Notes: generated from the sequence alone by a model not told the origin. Positions 1 through 9,917 are shown, numbered from the stretch's first letter. The stretch: DNA of 64,000 nucleotides from CAWBOY01 sp963790585 (GCA_963790585.1 CAWBOY010000010.1:1-64000), one strand, 5' to 3'. Numbers and translations: made by a program.

Positions 1-168
1 ATTTATGGTGCTGGGTCCCCCAGAAGGGACTGGCGACATGTGCAGGTTCTCCGTATTTTGGTCCGACCTTGAAGGTTGAGATTGAGCAGTCCGCCTACGG
101 TTCCTTTCTCCACTATACCAGAGGCAACAACCATTCGAGAGGATGGTTAGCGCCGTCTGACGATATTG

Positions 169-1422
169 CTACCCAAATACCAGATCAATCGCCTTTCTCT
201 GCTGCTCGGGAAACAAGTGTCGGTACCGCACAACCATCTCCTCGGTTTGGTGCCCCATCCATTCGTCGATGACGCGCTGGTCGACGCCGGCTTCATCACA
301 ATTCGAGGCGAAGCTGTGCCTTAACACATGCCATCCGCGCAAGACGCACCATTTACTCTCCGCCATCACCCTCTTGAAGTGATCGTGCGCCTCATCGGGT
401 GTTACCGGAACTGGTTCTTTCCGATGCGTCTTACTACGAACGACCGCTGCCTGACAGAACAGAAACTGCCTGCCCGGATGGCTCCCGAGCCACTCACGCA
501 AGACCTGCTGAACGAATCCGGAAAGCGGAACGCGACGGCTTGTGCGTCGGCCTTTGGCTCGTTTTTTCTCGTGCAGAACGACCGTGCCCGTCGCGAAATC
601 CACATCATCCACCTGCAGACGTAGCAATTCGCTTCGGCGGGCACCCGTGTGAGCTGCCAGACAGATCATCGGATAGAGGAACGGCTGTTTGGATTCGGCT
701 CGCACATGCTCGAGTAACTCCTCGATTTCAGCGCGTGCCAAGAACAAGCATTCCCACAATTGACGGACTTGAGTGGCCGTCAGCCCCCCACGAGCAATTT
801 GACGGTCGATGTCGGCCCGCGTTTGAAAAGGAGGCTTGTCATCCGTCTTGGGGTATTTCAGTCCCCTGTTGGGAAATTCTCCTTTGAGTTTGCCGGACTG
901 CACGCCCCAGTTCCAGCACACCCGCAGGCTGGCAATTTCCTTTCGCAGTGTCACGGCGCTCAGTGCCCGTCCTCGACAGACCTTCCGTGCCCGCCGATCG
1001 ATGTGCTCTTGAAGCTGGGACACGCCCAGCGTTGCGACAGGAAATGACTCGCCCAGCGTGCCCGCAATATGGGACAGGTGCAACCGCACGGTTGCGAGCG
1101 AGTTAGTCTCCATCGCTCCGTTTGAGTGGACCGCGAGATAGGCGTCACTTAATCCGCTGAGGGTTAGGGGGCAAACGGGAGGCAAGGGCGAGGGCTTTGA
1201 GGTAAGCTTGCCATCGGACAAAAGAAACGTGCCAATGTCCGCGCCAACCGGCAGCGAAAGCCGGCCTCGTTGGAGAAGCTGGATATTCTCCTCGAACCGA
1301 GCCAGAATCGCCTCGGCTTCTTTCCTGCCGGAGGTCTTTACGGTCTTTTTCAGTTTCCGACCTGCCCAGCGGAAGCAGATCTTGAAATGCCCGGACGTTG
1401 GGTGCTCTTCGAGCCATGCCAT
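169..1422 (-). CDS. Tyrosine-recombinase integrase of the left-hand tRNA-Leu element
   Basis: Site-specific recombinase of the phage/ICE integrase family, about 417 aa. The catalytic domain shows AAHTGARRSELLRL (first Arg), HVLRHSF (HxxR) and GHQTEEMVVRYRHL (late His and nucleophile Tyr); the N-terminal half is a SAM-like core-binding domain. I chose the ATG at 1422, not the upstream start at 1509, because GGAGGG lies just before it. It reads away from the tRNA-Leu fragment at 1571-1629, the usual integrase-proximal arrangement, with an intrinsic terminator between them. It is clearly homologous to the integrase at 60434-61745 (shared CWNWG/AWNWG, FPNRGL-YPKTD-KPPF and TGARRSE segments). It therefore belongs to a related element whose body lies left of the window. 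Confidence 0.9.
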   Translation of the reverse strand: MAWLEEHPTSGHFKICFRWAGRKLKKTVKTSGRKEAEAILARFEENIQLLQRGRLSLPVGADIGTFLLSDGKLTSKPSPLPPVCPLTLSGLSDAYLAVHSNGAMETNSLATVRLHLSHIAGTLGESFPVATLGVSQLQEHIDRRARKVCRGRALSAVTLRKEIASLRVCWNWGVQSGKLKGEFPNRGLKYPKTDDKPPFQTRADIDRQIARGGLTATQVRQLWECLFLARAEIEELLEHVRAESKQPFLYPMICLAAHTGARRSELLRLQVDDVDFATGTVVLHEKKRAKGRRTSRRVPLSGFVQQVLREWLGSHPGRQFLFCQAAVVRSKTHRKEPVPVTPDEAHDHFKRVMAESKWCVLRGWHVLRHSFASNCDEAGVDQRVIDEWMGHQTEEMVVRYRHLFPEQQRKAIDLVFG

Positions 1423-1520
1423 GGGAGTGCCCTCCGGATAATCGTACAGCCGTTGACCAGCGATACGACTCCAACGCCATCCCAATACTGCCCCCCAATT
1501 GCCCCCCAAAACCGTGGGGG

Positions 1521-1559
1521 AAAGAAAAAAGGGGCCACGGCGATTTGCCGTAACCCCTT
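1521..1559 (-). terminator. Intrinsic terminator after the truncated tRNA-Leu copy
   Basis: Read on the minus strand there is a GC-rich hairpin with arms AAGGGGTTACGGC and GCCGTGGCCCC around AAATC, followed by TTTTTTCTTT. It lies directly after the 3' end of the tRNA fragment and before the integrase. A hairpin with the same left arm follows the complete tRNA-Leu at 61818-61862, so each element carries its own tRNA 3' end plus terminator. Confidence 0.75.
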
Positions 1560-1570
1560 ATGCCACATAG

Positions 1571-1629
1571 TGCCGGAGACAGGACTTGAACCTGCACGCC
1601 CATTACAGGCACCAGGCCCTCAACCTGGC
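1571..1629 (-). repeat. 59-bp attachment-site repeat (tRNA-Leu 3' fragment), left copy
   Basis: These 59 bases are identical to 61872-61930, the 3' portion of the tRNA-Leu(GAG) gene from the anticodon loop through the T arm to the discriminator base. The sequence then diverges, so no 5' half of a tRNA is present. This is the expected signature of integration into a tRNA 3' end. It marks the distal end of the 1571-61930 element and at the same time the proximal end of the element to the left. Confidence 0.93.
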
Positions 1630-1845
1630 TTGAGTGCCAGTACGTGATCGTGCCGTGGCGTTGTGGTGATGCTGCAAATTGTTAAAGATCAGGTGTTTAC
1701 GACGAGTAAGCTCTTCAGTGACATTGTACTTGCACCGTGGCCATATCACCAGTGTCTTTACCATATTTTTACCATTTCCGTATGCTCAGCCCCGCGACTG
1801 CCAGAGTATGCTACTGGGGCGGATACGACAAAATGGGATGTGATA

Positions 1846-2977
1846 CCAATTTGCAATCAACATAGAGATATAGTATACTGCCCTCATCACCATGAATAGG
1901 GGGTAGGTATGGGGCAGCATCAAGACAAAATTATCACATCGGAAGCGATGAAAGAACTGGCATCGCTTTTGAAAACGGCATCGAACGCGTCGGATGTGAA
2001 GCGTCTGCAATGCGTTTATTTCCGTGGTAAGGGAGTGGATGTGGATGCTATTGCGGAGATGGTGCAATATGATTCTGGCTACGTAAAAAGCGTGTGGACG
2101 CGATATTTCAAGGGCGGTGCAAAATCGCTTCTGGCCAAGCCTCGCGGCGGGCGGCGGCACGAGAATATGAGCAAGGAAGAAGAATCCGCATTGCTGGCGG
2201 CGCACACGGAATCGGCCAAAGAAGGTAAGCTTCTGAAGATCGCGCCGCTGCATCAATCGCTGTGCAAAAAACTTGGCAAGAAGGTCGCGCTATCTTCGGC
2301 CTATCGGCTCGCGCACCGGCACGGCTGGCGAAGCTTGAGCCGAGGCCGCACCATCCGGGACGCAATGCAAAGGCGGCGGAGTATTTCAAGCTTTTTTTCC
2401 CCAAGGCTCCTTGAAGAACCCAAGGCTGAAGCGTCAAAGCGCGGCCTGCCATTACGCGTAATGTTTCAGGATGAAGCGCGGTTCGGCGCATCACGGAGCC
2501 CTACGCCTGCTGGGCGCCGCCCGGCTTTCGTCCTGACGTGCCGGCGCAAATCGTGCGTGAATATACGTACCTTTACGGTGCGATTTCACCCAAGGACGGC
2601 AAGAGCGATTTCCTTATCCTGCCCGCCATGGACGGGCCGTGCATGAATGTGTTTCTTGACGTGTTGAGCCAACGATATGCCAACGAATATCTCGCCATTT
2701 TCTGGGACGGAGCACCCTGCCATCAACCCGGAGCCATTACCATTCCCGATAATATCTGGCTGGAAAAATTACCCCCAAAATGCCCGGATCTCAACCCGCA
2801 GGAAAATATCTGGGACGACATGCGCGAATCCTTCTTCGCCAACCTGCTCTTCGATTCCATGAAAGCTGTCGAAGCCAAACTCATCACCGCCGCAAACTTC
2901 TACGAAGCCAACCCAAAACGCGTCCAATCCATCGCAGAGTGGAATTGGATTGTTTCTAAACTTTGATTGCTAATTGG
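1846..2977 (+). mobile_element. IS630-family insertion sequence (decayed)
   Basis: About 1,132 bp bounded by imperfect inverted repeats: CCAATTTGCAATCAA at the left and CCAATTAGCAATCAA as reverse complement of the right end. TA dinucleotides flank both ends (1844-1845 and 2978-2979), matching the TA target duplication of the IS630/Tc1 group. It holds a single frame-broken transposase. Confidence 0.8.
1909..2966 (+). pseudogene. IS630-family transposase, frameshifted
   Basis: DDE transposase that would be about 350 aa. The N-terminal HTH region runs from the ATG at 1909 and includes the linker motif GGRRHENMS. The first catalytic Asp is in FQDEARFG (about 2467-2490). A second is in FWDGAPCH and the catalytic Glu in PDLNPQENIWDDMRE, both read in a different frame that ends at 2966. 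Frame comparison indicates single-base losses or gains near 2334, 2411 and 2488. For example, PHHPGRNAKAAEYFKLFF, typical of the family, appears only in the shifted frame. Either the element is dead or the bases are misread; the TIRs are intact. Confidence 0.8.
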
Positions 2978-3272
2978 TATGAGTATGTACACCGCCCTCG
3001 AAGCTAGTCCGTTTGAGGAGGAATTCGATCCTGGTCGTTCCTCAAGGAATCGCGGGAGCACGCACGTCGATTCACAGCTTCCATTCACTGGTGACGCTAC
3101 CCGAGCGGTGGTTAACGGAGGGGTAGGTCCATCAAAGACGCGGCCACCTGAGCACGCCTATCAAAACAGCGAGAGCTTCCACCAAGGTTTTGATAGGCGA
3201 TTAAGGTCTTCGGGCTTGTCCAAACAACCATTCCGAATCTGCCAGCGCTTTTTCGGCAAGGCCGCATTGCAA

Positions 3273-4167
3273 TTACTTTTTGACGATCGTCAACTCGCTG
3301 GAATAGAGGACTTCAAACTCCAATTCCTTGGTCTTGCCAAAGATTTTGTATTGAGCCTTGCCTCGCTTGATGTAATCCACCCACTGAAGCGTCGTGGTCC
3401 CATTACTGTCGAAAACCACCTCAACGGATTGATTAATCTCCTCCGTGTCTCGCATCAAGACAGTATCTTTTTGTGCCAATGTTGCCTTGATTCCTGCAGT
3501 GGCTTCCAGCAACCCGAAGCCCATTCTTACCGAAGTAGACAGCTCAAGCTTCGCCGACTCGGAAAGCACAATTTGCCGCTCAATTGTGCGCTTTCTGCTC
3601 AGGGTGTATTTTGTTCCAGGCGGTCCATTTACAACTTCCCTGTGGGCTTCTCGGCGGATCACCTGTGGATCGATCTTTGCTCCCTCAATCGATGGAGGCT
3701 CGCCTTGCTTGATTTTGAGAATGTCTACATCGTAAAAATGCTCAGCTGTTCCAAACAAACCTCCCGATTTGTATCTATATTTGAGGGTGACATTTAGCTC
3801 GTCTCCTTGGTTCGCAAAGAACGGGCGTTTGCCTGAGGTGCCACCACAGCCTGCCCTGGACACAAACTCAACATGATTATTGCCATCGAGAGACGGAGGA
3901 AACGACACCATTACCGTGCTATCACCACGAGCTTCGCCAACATTGCAATTATTTACAATGACGGTGAAAATTACCTCATTCGTATTGTCAGGCATGCAAA
4001 TATTCATCTTCACGTGTTCGGCGGGAGGATGCGTCGACACATACCTTAATATACCAATAACAAGCGCCTCCGATTACAGTCACGATTAACAGCACGGCAA
4101 CAAGTTCGATCAGTGTGAAGCCATTCTTTTGGCAAAGAGCCTGACGGCTTCTAGTGCGAATCAACAT
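3273..4167 (-). CDS. Prepilin-like N-terminus plus beta-rich domain (frameshifted)
   Basis: From the ATG at 4167 the minus strand encodes a classical type IV prepilin leader with GFTLIELVAVLLIV, the site for prepilin peptidase cleavage and N-methylation. That frame stops after about 60 codons. The next frame, opening with GTG at 4040 (255 aa), continues directly from the end of the hydrophobic helix. One missing base near 4047 (GG in place of GGG) would join them into a protein of about 297 aa. The large C-terminal part is rich in beta-type alternation and matches no family I recognise. Likely exported and anchored or assembled by a type II/IV pilus-like machine; function unknown. If the shift is real, the 255-aa part alone would be cytoplasmic. 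Confidence 0.6.
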
Positions 4168-4269
4168 GGTGTATCTCCAGGGACAACAACGGATCGTTAA
4201 GGAATGGAAAAGCGAGTTCTGAAAACTCTTTAGGACGGGAAAGGGATTATGTTTGCTCCGTGAAATAAA

Positions 4270-4659
4270 TTAGGTCGATCCCCAGAGATCGTAGTTGTGC
4301 ATCTGCCGATCAGGAATTTCGATGCGACGAAGTCCGTGCCAAGTCGACGGTGGTCTGCCGGAACTTTCCATCGTTGTCTGCCGGCAACGTGGGCACCGGC
4401 TGATTTGAAGACTGAACAAATTGAACAATCCAACTTTCAAAACCTCGCCGGCCGCCTTCGCGCAATCCCAGCAGATTGGAATGGAGCATTTGTCACAAAA
4501 CAAATACGCTGAGTCCGTGATAGCGCCAATGCAAATCTTGCAGGTGTATTCAGGCATTTGGTTGTACCCTATCTCGACTGGGCCGTTTTCGTTGTTGACA
4601 CGGATAGCCAGCAAAACGGATGCATCTCTTTTCTCAAGTTTCCGGAGCGCTTGGACCAC
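4270..4659 (-). CDS. Small RING-like zinc-binding protein
   Basis: A protein of 129 aa from GTG with the cysteine pattern CKIC - FCDKC - ICWDC - CPRC (residues about 40-90). This could hold two zinc ions in a RING or treble-clef-like fold, unusual in bacteria. The frame stays open upstream to about 4746 with plausible coding content (AIEAARAAELTHTQNLRFC), so the true start may lie farther upstream or be damaged. It sits between two genes with prepilin-like leaders on the same strand. No enzymatic motif is visible; a protein-protein or nucleic-acid binding role is a guess. Confidence 0.55.
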   Translation of the reverse strand: MVQALRKLEKRDASVLLAIRVNNENGPVEIGYNQMPEYTCKICIGAITDSAYLFCDKCSIPICWDCAKAAGEVLKVGLFNLFSLQISRCPRCRQTTMESSGRPPSTWHGLRRIEIPDRQMHNYDLWGST

Positions 4660-4872
4660 GCGAGTACCTAGAGCGATAACCCGGGCGCAAAACCTCAGAT
4701 TCTGGGTATGCGTTAGCTCAGCAGCCCTGGCCGCCTCAATGGCCTAGGCATTCTCTGGAAACAGTATGGCGGGGCTGGTCTGCTGCAGCCGTTGGCTCGG
4801 GATTTAAATTAGACGCCCCCTTTTTCTTGAGGCCGTCCGTGTCCCGACTCTAGCCGAGGCTGCGTGGCGCCA

Positions 4873-5286
4873 TTACTGGGCCCGTATTCTGTATTCTGTA
4901 CCGCAGTTTGATGAATTGAGGCCGGGAAGCGTGAACCGCACCATGCGCCTCTCGCCCGCGTCGAAATACGTCCGGTGGGTCGCCAGGTAGCCGCCGTTTG
5001 ACGTATAACGGAAGGTCACATCGCCGGCCCCTCCCAGATTGCGAACCTCAGCCCAGCCAACATCGGCGGAGAACAAGTTAGACTCTTGGCCGAAATCGAT
5101 GATTACGATATTCGGCTCCGGTGGTTTCGGTGGTTTCGGTGGTGCGCCGCCGAAACCAAAACCTCCATTGCCGCCATCGCCCCTGTTCTGGTGAAAAAAC
5201 CAGAGCGCGCCTCCGTAGATGACGACTATCAAAGCAAGAACGCCGACTACCTCGAAGAATGATTCGCCCCGACGATGAAGACGCAT
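4873..5286 (-). CDS. Short prepilin-like secreted protein with Pro-rich linker
   Basis: A protein of 137 aa. The N-terminus RRGESFFEVVGVLALIVVIY looks like a divergent prepilin leader: Gly at the cleavage position, Glu at +5 and a 20-residue hydrophobic helix. A Gly-rich stretch, a PPKPPKPPEP linker and a C-terminal beta domain of about 75 residues follow. It is the second such leader in 2 kb, after 3273-4167, and suggests secreted or surface cargo. No family recognised for the C-terminal domain. Confidence 0.6.
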   Translation of the reverse strand: MRLHRRGESFFEVVGVLALIVVIYGGALWFFHQNRGDGGNGGFGFGGAPPKPPKPPEPNIVIIDFGQESNLFSADVGWAEVRNLGGAGDVTFRYTSNGGYLATHRTYFDAGERRMVRFTLPGLNSSNCGTEYRIRAQ

Positions 5287-5549
5287 GATGGACTCCTGTT
5301 GTGAAGCGGCGTGGAAACGTTATTCGGTTAAACGCAATGCTATAGCTTCTTTGTTCGCCGACATTTTGCAATTAGCGGATAAAAAACAGGGATTAAGAAT
5401 AAGGGCCATATGGATCGTATCTGTCCGTTAGTAAGACCATCAAGGGGAGACTTTAGGATCATAAAACCCCGTTCATTGGGCAGCAAACTCATGCTTGGTG
5501 CAGAGCGGCGGACTGTCCACCGACACAAACACCAAGCATGACGTGTTTA

Positions 5550-5916
5550 CTACTTTGCTCGTGAGTATTCCTGCCACGTACCGGCGACCTTGAGTTTGAG
5601 CGAATCGCCTTTCAGTTGGTATTTGACCTCGGACTTGACTCTCCCGTAAAAAGTGCCGGGAACGTCAAGTTCAACGGTCGCTCCGTCGGGCAATTTGTAG
5701 TTTCCCTCGTTGGATAAAAATAAACAGACATCTTTGAACGTGCCATCGGCGTTAAAGCGAATGTATGTAAGATCCTTGGAACCCACGAGATCCCAACGTC
5801 CAACGATGTCTTCCTTGTCGCCAGCGAAAGCGTTGGCCCCGCCAAAAGAGAACAGCGTTGCGAGAGATGCGACGAGCAGTACCTCTCAGTTGAAATGGAC
5901 TTAGCATACGGTTCAT
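5550..5916 (-). CDS. Secreted lipocalin-like small protein (frameshifted)
   Basis: The C-terminal 100 residues read DIVGRWDLVGSKDLTYIRF, then a FNADGTF turn, several beta strands and GDSLKLKVAGTWQEYSRAK. This resembles the lipocalin-like 'GxW' barrel proteins common in planctomycetes. Removing one base near 5883 (AGAGG) joins the ATG at 5916, which has AGGAG upstream, to a good signal peptide: MLSPFQLR then VLLVASLATLFSFGGANAFA. As read, only 78 aa from an internal start are in frame. Probably an exported ligand-binding protein; ligand unknown. Confidence 0.55.
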
Positions 5917-6016
5917 TCGAAAACTCCTGTTGAAAACGGAATTTAAGGATCAATTATCGTCACTGAACCGCTTTTGCCGTCGATCCTCTTAGGCGGCAAA
6001 ACGGATGTACGGCTTG

Positions 6017-6211
6017 TCATTCAAAAAGCTTTTGCACGCCGGCGACTACGTTGCTAAACACTCCTCGCACGGCGTCCTGCACAGTGGTATCGATCTTCAC
6101 CTGCCCACCTCCGCCGCAATTTGTGCATTCGCTTTTTCGACCTGCCATATTCGGATCGAACATCATGCCCGTGCCCTGACATACGCTGCAAGTTACGGAT
6201 TTCGTCGCCAT
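6017..6211 (-). CDS. DnaJ-type zinc-finger small protein
   Basis: A protein of 64 aa starting MATKSVTCSVCQGTG. It contains CSVCQGTG and CTNCGGGG, one CxxCxGxG pair each, together enough for one zinc centre like half of the DnaJ central domain. The remaining 30 residues form an amphipathic tail. I chose the ATG at 6211 over the upstream start at 6298 because GGGAGT precedes it and the longer N-terminus looks non-coding. Such stand-alone CxxCxGxG proteins are usually adaptors; role here unknown. Confidence 0.65.
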   Translation of the reverse strand: MATKSVTCSVCQGTGMMFDPNMAGRKSECTNCGGGGQVKIDTTVQDAVRGVFSNVVAGVQKLFE

Positions 6212-6494
6212 AATAGACTCCCGGAAAATGAGATAACTGGAACGTAACTTTCGTCTGGTGCGCGCAAGCCCCATAGGCCCGCGCCAGTGCGACCGCATCT
6301 GGCCTCCGCCAGAATTTAAGGAATTGTTAGATTCAAACTGACTAATGTCAGATTAAGCGGCCCAGCATGCGAGTATTCCGCCGTGGCATTTTCTTAGCGC
6401 GTACGCGGTTATCGCCGCGACCGATCGCATCGCGTGAGCGCAGGCTCTGCACAACGTACCTACATGCCGATTGCCAGAGGCCCTCAAGGGCCAC

Positions 6495-6950
6495 TTAGGC
6501 CGCATTGATCTCGCACTCCAGTGGAATAATATGCACCTCCATATGTGGAGGCAAGAGCGCTTTCTGGTTTTTGCACACTTGACTATCGAAAGCAAGCGAA
6601 TAGTTTCGACGGCCTGACCCGTTAGCCGGGCAACGTTGGCACACGGCTTCTGCGGGAACTAGAACGCCGCCGTACCGGCTAAGGAGCTGCTGGTCATTGG
6701 CGTAATCGTAAACTGCTTCTACGTTTTTGACCTTCTGCACCATAATGTGGCTCTCAAGTACTGCGGATAATGTCGCTTGAGGTACCCTATTCTGGCGTGT
6801 GTGGCGACACATCTCGACATCCGCGAAACACTCTGCGGCGTACCCCTCAATGAGAGAATGTGTGCCGGCGCGGACAGAGAAGGACTTTCGTGCGTCCCAA
6901 GGCGGCACAATCTCTACGGTTACGACCGAAGGAAAACCATGAAACGCCAA
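6495..6950 (-). CDS. Hypothetical protein, 151 aa
   Basis: Open frame with reasonable composition and a start 56 bases upstream of, and divergent from, the XRE gene at 7006. It has a possible CQRC pair in its last third (residues about 105-108) and no signal peptide or membrane segment. I recognise no family. Convincing codon evidence is limited, so it could be a fortuitous frame. Confidence 0.4.
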   Translation of the reverse strand: MAFHGFPSVVTVEIVPPWDARKSFSVRAGTHSLIEGYAAECFADVEMCRHTRQNRVPQATLSAVLESHIMVQKVKNVEAVYDYANDQQLLSRYGGVLVPAEAVCQRCPANGSGRRNYSLAFDSQVCKNQKALLPPHMEVHIIPLECEINAA

Positions 6951-7005
6951 TCATAGTCTGACACTGAACTCGTGTCAAGATTTGCCGGCACGATAATTGT
7001 GCCAA

Positions 7006-7269
7006 ATGGCGACGAAGTCCCAACACTCATCTGCTTACCAGCCCCTGCCGGATTTCCTGCGCAGACTTCGCGAATCTGCTGGACTGACGCAGCGAGAACT
7101 CGGCAAGCGTATGTGCCGGCCCCAGAGTTGGATCTACAATTGTGAGTCGGCTAATCGGCGCGTCGATGTGACAGAGTTTATCGACTGGGCAACCGCGTGT
7201 GACCTCAATCCGACGGAGGCTTTTTCTCGGTTTCTCGGTGAGTCACATCAGGGGCTGCCAGATGGCTAG
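7006..7269 (+). CDS. XRE-family HTH regulator
   Basis: A protein of 87 aa from the ATG at 7006 (TTG at 6997 is possible). Residues about 13-65 form a Cro/C1-type helix-turn-helix: LPDFLRRLRESAGLTQRELG followed by KRMCRPQSWIYNCESANRRV, the usual HTH_3 layout. The domain ends with WATACDLNPTEAFSRFL. It sits alone on the plus strand between two minus-strand genes and is the best candidate regulator for the surrounding kinase/secreted-protein block. Confidence 0.8.
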   Translation: MATKSQHSSAYQPLPDFLRRLRESAGLTQRELGKRMCRPQSWIYNCESANRRVDVTEFIDWATACDLNPTEAFSRFLGESHQGLPDG

Positions 7270-7407
7270 GCAGCGGCAGCTGCGTAGCGACAAGTCGCCC
7301 CGACGTGGAAGTGACGAAGAACTGGATTTCGTCCTGAATATCTGGTGGAATGTGCTTTAGCGCAATACTTTTCGGCTCTCTCCACGGATATAGCGTCAAA
7401 GCCGGCC

Positions 7408-8253
7408 TTACTCGCGATCGAATTTGGATTGTGCCCGTAACATAGGGAAGCGGGCACTCGTGCCGAGTGAAAGATGGCCGGTCTCGGTAGCCCGCGCCTC
7501 GAACACTCGACTTCTCCAGCGCATACACGCAGGTTTTTCGTCAATCACCAGATCAACACCTGCACCTTGCGCCAGATGATTGATCCGTTTTGCGAGTTCT
7601 ATATCCTCTGCTGCAGTCGAACATCTACGCCCCGCAATGCTTGCGACTAATTTCTGTACGGTCTGAACGATCGTTTCATGGCAAGCCCTCACCTGTTTTT
7701 CGGCTTCATCGACCGTTCGTAAGTCGATAAAAGGCTGTTCATCCGGCTTTCTTTGCTTTTTCAGCTTATCCGCAAATGCGAGTGGAGGCTTTTCCTCCTT
7801 GGGTTTTTCGGGTTTTCGCTGCAAAGAGCCTCTTAACGTGTCCGTTTTCTCCTTTTCACTATGCTCTTCATCTGCCTGGCCGTCAAGGACTTTCGTCACG
7901 GGCGTCGGGAACAATGTTGATATATCGATGACAAGATCGCAATCCTCAGCCGGATCGAGGTCATTCTCCTCGATCAGTTGCGCGGAACCTTGGGATTCGT
8001 TCCGTCGGTGTGATCGCGGTGACGGCACTGAAGCGCGGGTGTCATCATCATCCTTGGAAAAAATGTTCACCGTGTCGCCGTCCGGAATGGCCGAACTGGC
8101 CTGGGGCACGGTATCATCGGAAAATCGACTCTCAGAGTCTGTGTCAGCGCTTATTACCGAAGGGTTCTTCATCCGAGAGGAAGAGGTCTTTGCTGACTCC
8201 GCTCCCAGAGTCCGCTTTTTGGCTTTCGCCATGTGCTTATCTCCGACTGACAA
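7408..8253 (-). CDS. Low-complexity acidic protein with helical C-terminus
   Basis: 281 aa (or 274 from MAKAKKR). Residues 1-150 are Ser/Asp/Glu-rich and probably disordered (SKDDDDTRAS, EEHSEKEKTD). Residues about 170-235 look helical (VDEAEKQVRACHETIVQTVQ). After RVFEARATETGHL the frame becomes poor and stops at 7408. The neighbouring frame down to 7205 continues with strand-like sequence (ECPLPYVTGTIQIRSRVRPA), so a one-base shift near 7470 may have cut about 85 residues. Divergent from the kinase gene at 8529. Its Ser/Asp-rich tail would suit a kinase substrate, but that is speculation. Confidence 0.55.
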   Translation of the reverse strand: MSVGDKHMAKAKKRTLGAESAKTSSSRMKNPSVISADTDSESRFSDDTVPQASSAIPDGDTVNIFSKDDDDTRASVPSPRSHRRNESQGSAQLIEENDLDPAEDCDLVIDISTLFPTPVTKVLDGQADEEHSEKEKTDTLRGSLQRKPEKPKEEKPPLAFADKLKKQRKPDEQPFIDLRTVDEAEKQVRACHETIVQTVQKLVASIAGRRCSTAAEDIELAKRINHLAQGAGVDLVIDEKPACMRWRSRVFEARATETGHLSLGTSARFPMLRAQSKFDRE

Positions 8254-8528
8254 GACGGGCGTATCTAGAAGGATTTCGAAAGCCTAAGGACTTCACAGGT
8301 GGATATTTTGGGCCATCACCATACTCCTCCATCGGTATTATACGCCAAAACGCGCTGGCCAGCCTCCCCAGTCACCCCTAAAACAGCTGCCACAGCTGGA
8401 CCTGCGGAACTACGACCAATGATTTTTCGTAACAACCGCCCGAACGCCCACAGCGGTTTGGCAGCGAAGTGCTTAATAGCATGATTGCCCGATTAGGACG
8501 TCATCTCGTTCGCTGACGAGGAGAGCAA

Positions 8529-9917
8529 ATGCCGGTGATCTTACGCTACACCGACCCATCCGGACAGGTTACGGACAAGCTCATCCCTAAATCGAAGCGT
8601 GTGAAAATCTTCATTACACGGGAGCCATTTGTCCGCCGCCTCTTCGTGTACATCAACGTTGACTCGCCCGAATGCACGATCGAGCTAGAGCGGTCCAATC
8701 CGGGCATGCCTATCCTCGTTGAAGGCCAGCCAATCCACAATAATTGCACATTGCCAGCTAATGTTGAATTTAGCGTCAATAATACAACATTCAAGATTCT
8801 TAGCGTTTCAGCAGAAACATGCGGCGACCCGTCAAAATCGCATCCGTCGTGTGAGGCCTGCGACTCATGTCGCGGCTTTCGTAAAAGTTCTGGGGTAGTA
8901 AGGCCCATGACGGAATGGTCCACCAATAAGATATCCATTTGGAAGGACTGGAATCTCTGTCAAATGTGCTGGAAATTCACCGCCGACCTATACCCAAATC
9001 TCTATCGAACGACTTTGCAAATTGATAAAGGTGGATTGGGAACGGTTTATAAGGCATTAGCTCTTAAAAAAGTTCCGGCCGAACAAGAAATTGTGGCGAT
9101 TAAAGTGCTACATGCAGGAGCCAGCACGGACAAGGAATCGCTCGCGCGCTTTAATCGAGAAGCAAAAATCCTTCGCGAATTGAATAGTAAGCACATTGTC
9201 AAATGCTTCGAGAGAGCATCGATCCTCGGCGAGGAAATTATCGTAATGGAATATGTTGCTGGAATAACGGTTGAAACTTTATTGGAAAGCATTTCGACGA
9301 TTTCCATCAATCAAATCGTCCGCCTTGGATGCCAGATGTTAGAAGCCCTACATATGGCACACAAAAACACTGCGCGAATTATCCACAGAGACATTCATCC
9401 AAAAAATGTAATGCTGTCTGAGGACTCCCTCGGCGAGTTTCAGGTTAAGCTTGTTGACTTTGGCCTGGCCTGGATGTTTGATAAAAGGCTTAAAACGAAG
9501 GACGGCACCATCATGGGTCGTCCCAAATTTATGGCACCAGAGCAAGCCTACGATCTGAAAAAGGGGACGCCTTATTCTGACTTATATTCTGCCGGAGCAA
9601 TTTTATACTATTTACTGACTCGAGGAAAATTTGCCTATAATTTTCCCGACGATCGCGCAGGGCAATATGATATTCTTAAAGAAGCCAGCATCGAACCAGT
9701 GTCAATTCGGGACATCACTCGAAACCCTGGCATCGATCTCCGTCTTGGCGATATAATAGACAAGGTGCTTGCAAAAGATCCTACGGTGCGCAAATCGAAT
9801 TTTCGATCGGCTCAGGCCTTTAGGCTGGCGCGTAGAGAAATACTTGGCAGCGGCAGACGGCTGAGCAAATTTGATTTTTGCTTGACACAAATCACGCCAA
9901 AATGTCCGAGTCATTAG
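8529..9917 (+). CDS. Ser/Thr protein kinase with N-terminal beta domain and Cys cluster
   Basis: A protein of 462 aa; AGGAG lies 8 bases before the ATG. Residues about 1-105 are beta-rich (RLFVYINVDSPECTIEL) and could be a degenerate FHA-like fold. Residues about 106-150 hold six cysteines (SCEACDSC, CQMC), a likely zinc site. The Hanks-type kinase domain runs from about 160 to 440: glycine loop KGGLGTVYKA, catalytic Lys in VAIKVL, HRDIHPKN, DFG, and MAPEQ at the activation segment. It seems complete and active. It ends 44 bases from the convergent end of the LRR-kinase gene. Composition is AT-richer than the conjugation genes, suggesting separate origin. Confidence 0.9.
   Translation: MPVILRYTDPSGQVTDKLIPKSKRVKIFITREPFVRRLFVYINVDSPECTIELERSNPGMPILVEGQPIHNNCTLPANVEFSVNNTTFKILSVSAETCGDPSKSHPSCEACDSCRGFRKSSGVVRPMTEWSTNKISIWKDWNLCQMCWKFTADLYPNLYRTTLQIDKGGLGTVYKALALKKVPAEQEIVAIKVLHAGASTDKESLARFNREAKILRELNSKHIVKCFERASILGEEIIVMEYVAGITVETLLESISTISINQIVRLGCQMLEALHMAHKNTARIIHRDIHPKNVMLSEDSLGEFQVKLVDFGLAWMFDKRLKTKDGTIMGRPKFMAPEQAYDLKKGTPYSDLYSAGAILYYLLTRGKFAYNFPDDRAGQYDILKEASIEPVSIRDITRNPGIDLRLGDIIDKVLAKDPTVRKSNFRSAQAFRLARREILGSGRRLSKFDFCLTQITPKCPSH

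Noticed and set aside
2967..3797. 276-aa plus-strand frame
   Set aside because: Mostly antisense of the prepilin-like gene; the N-terminal part has no coding features.
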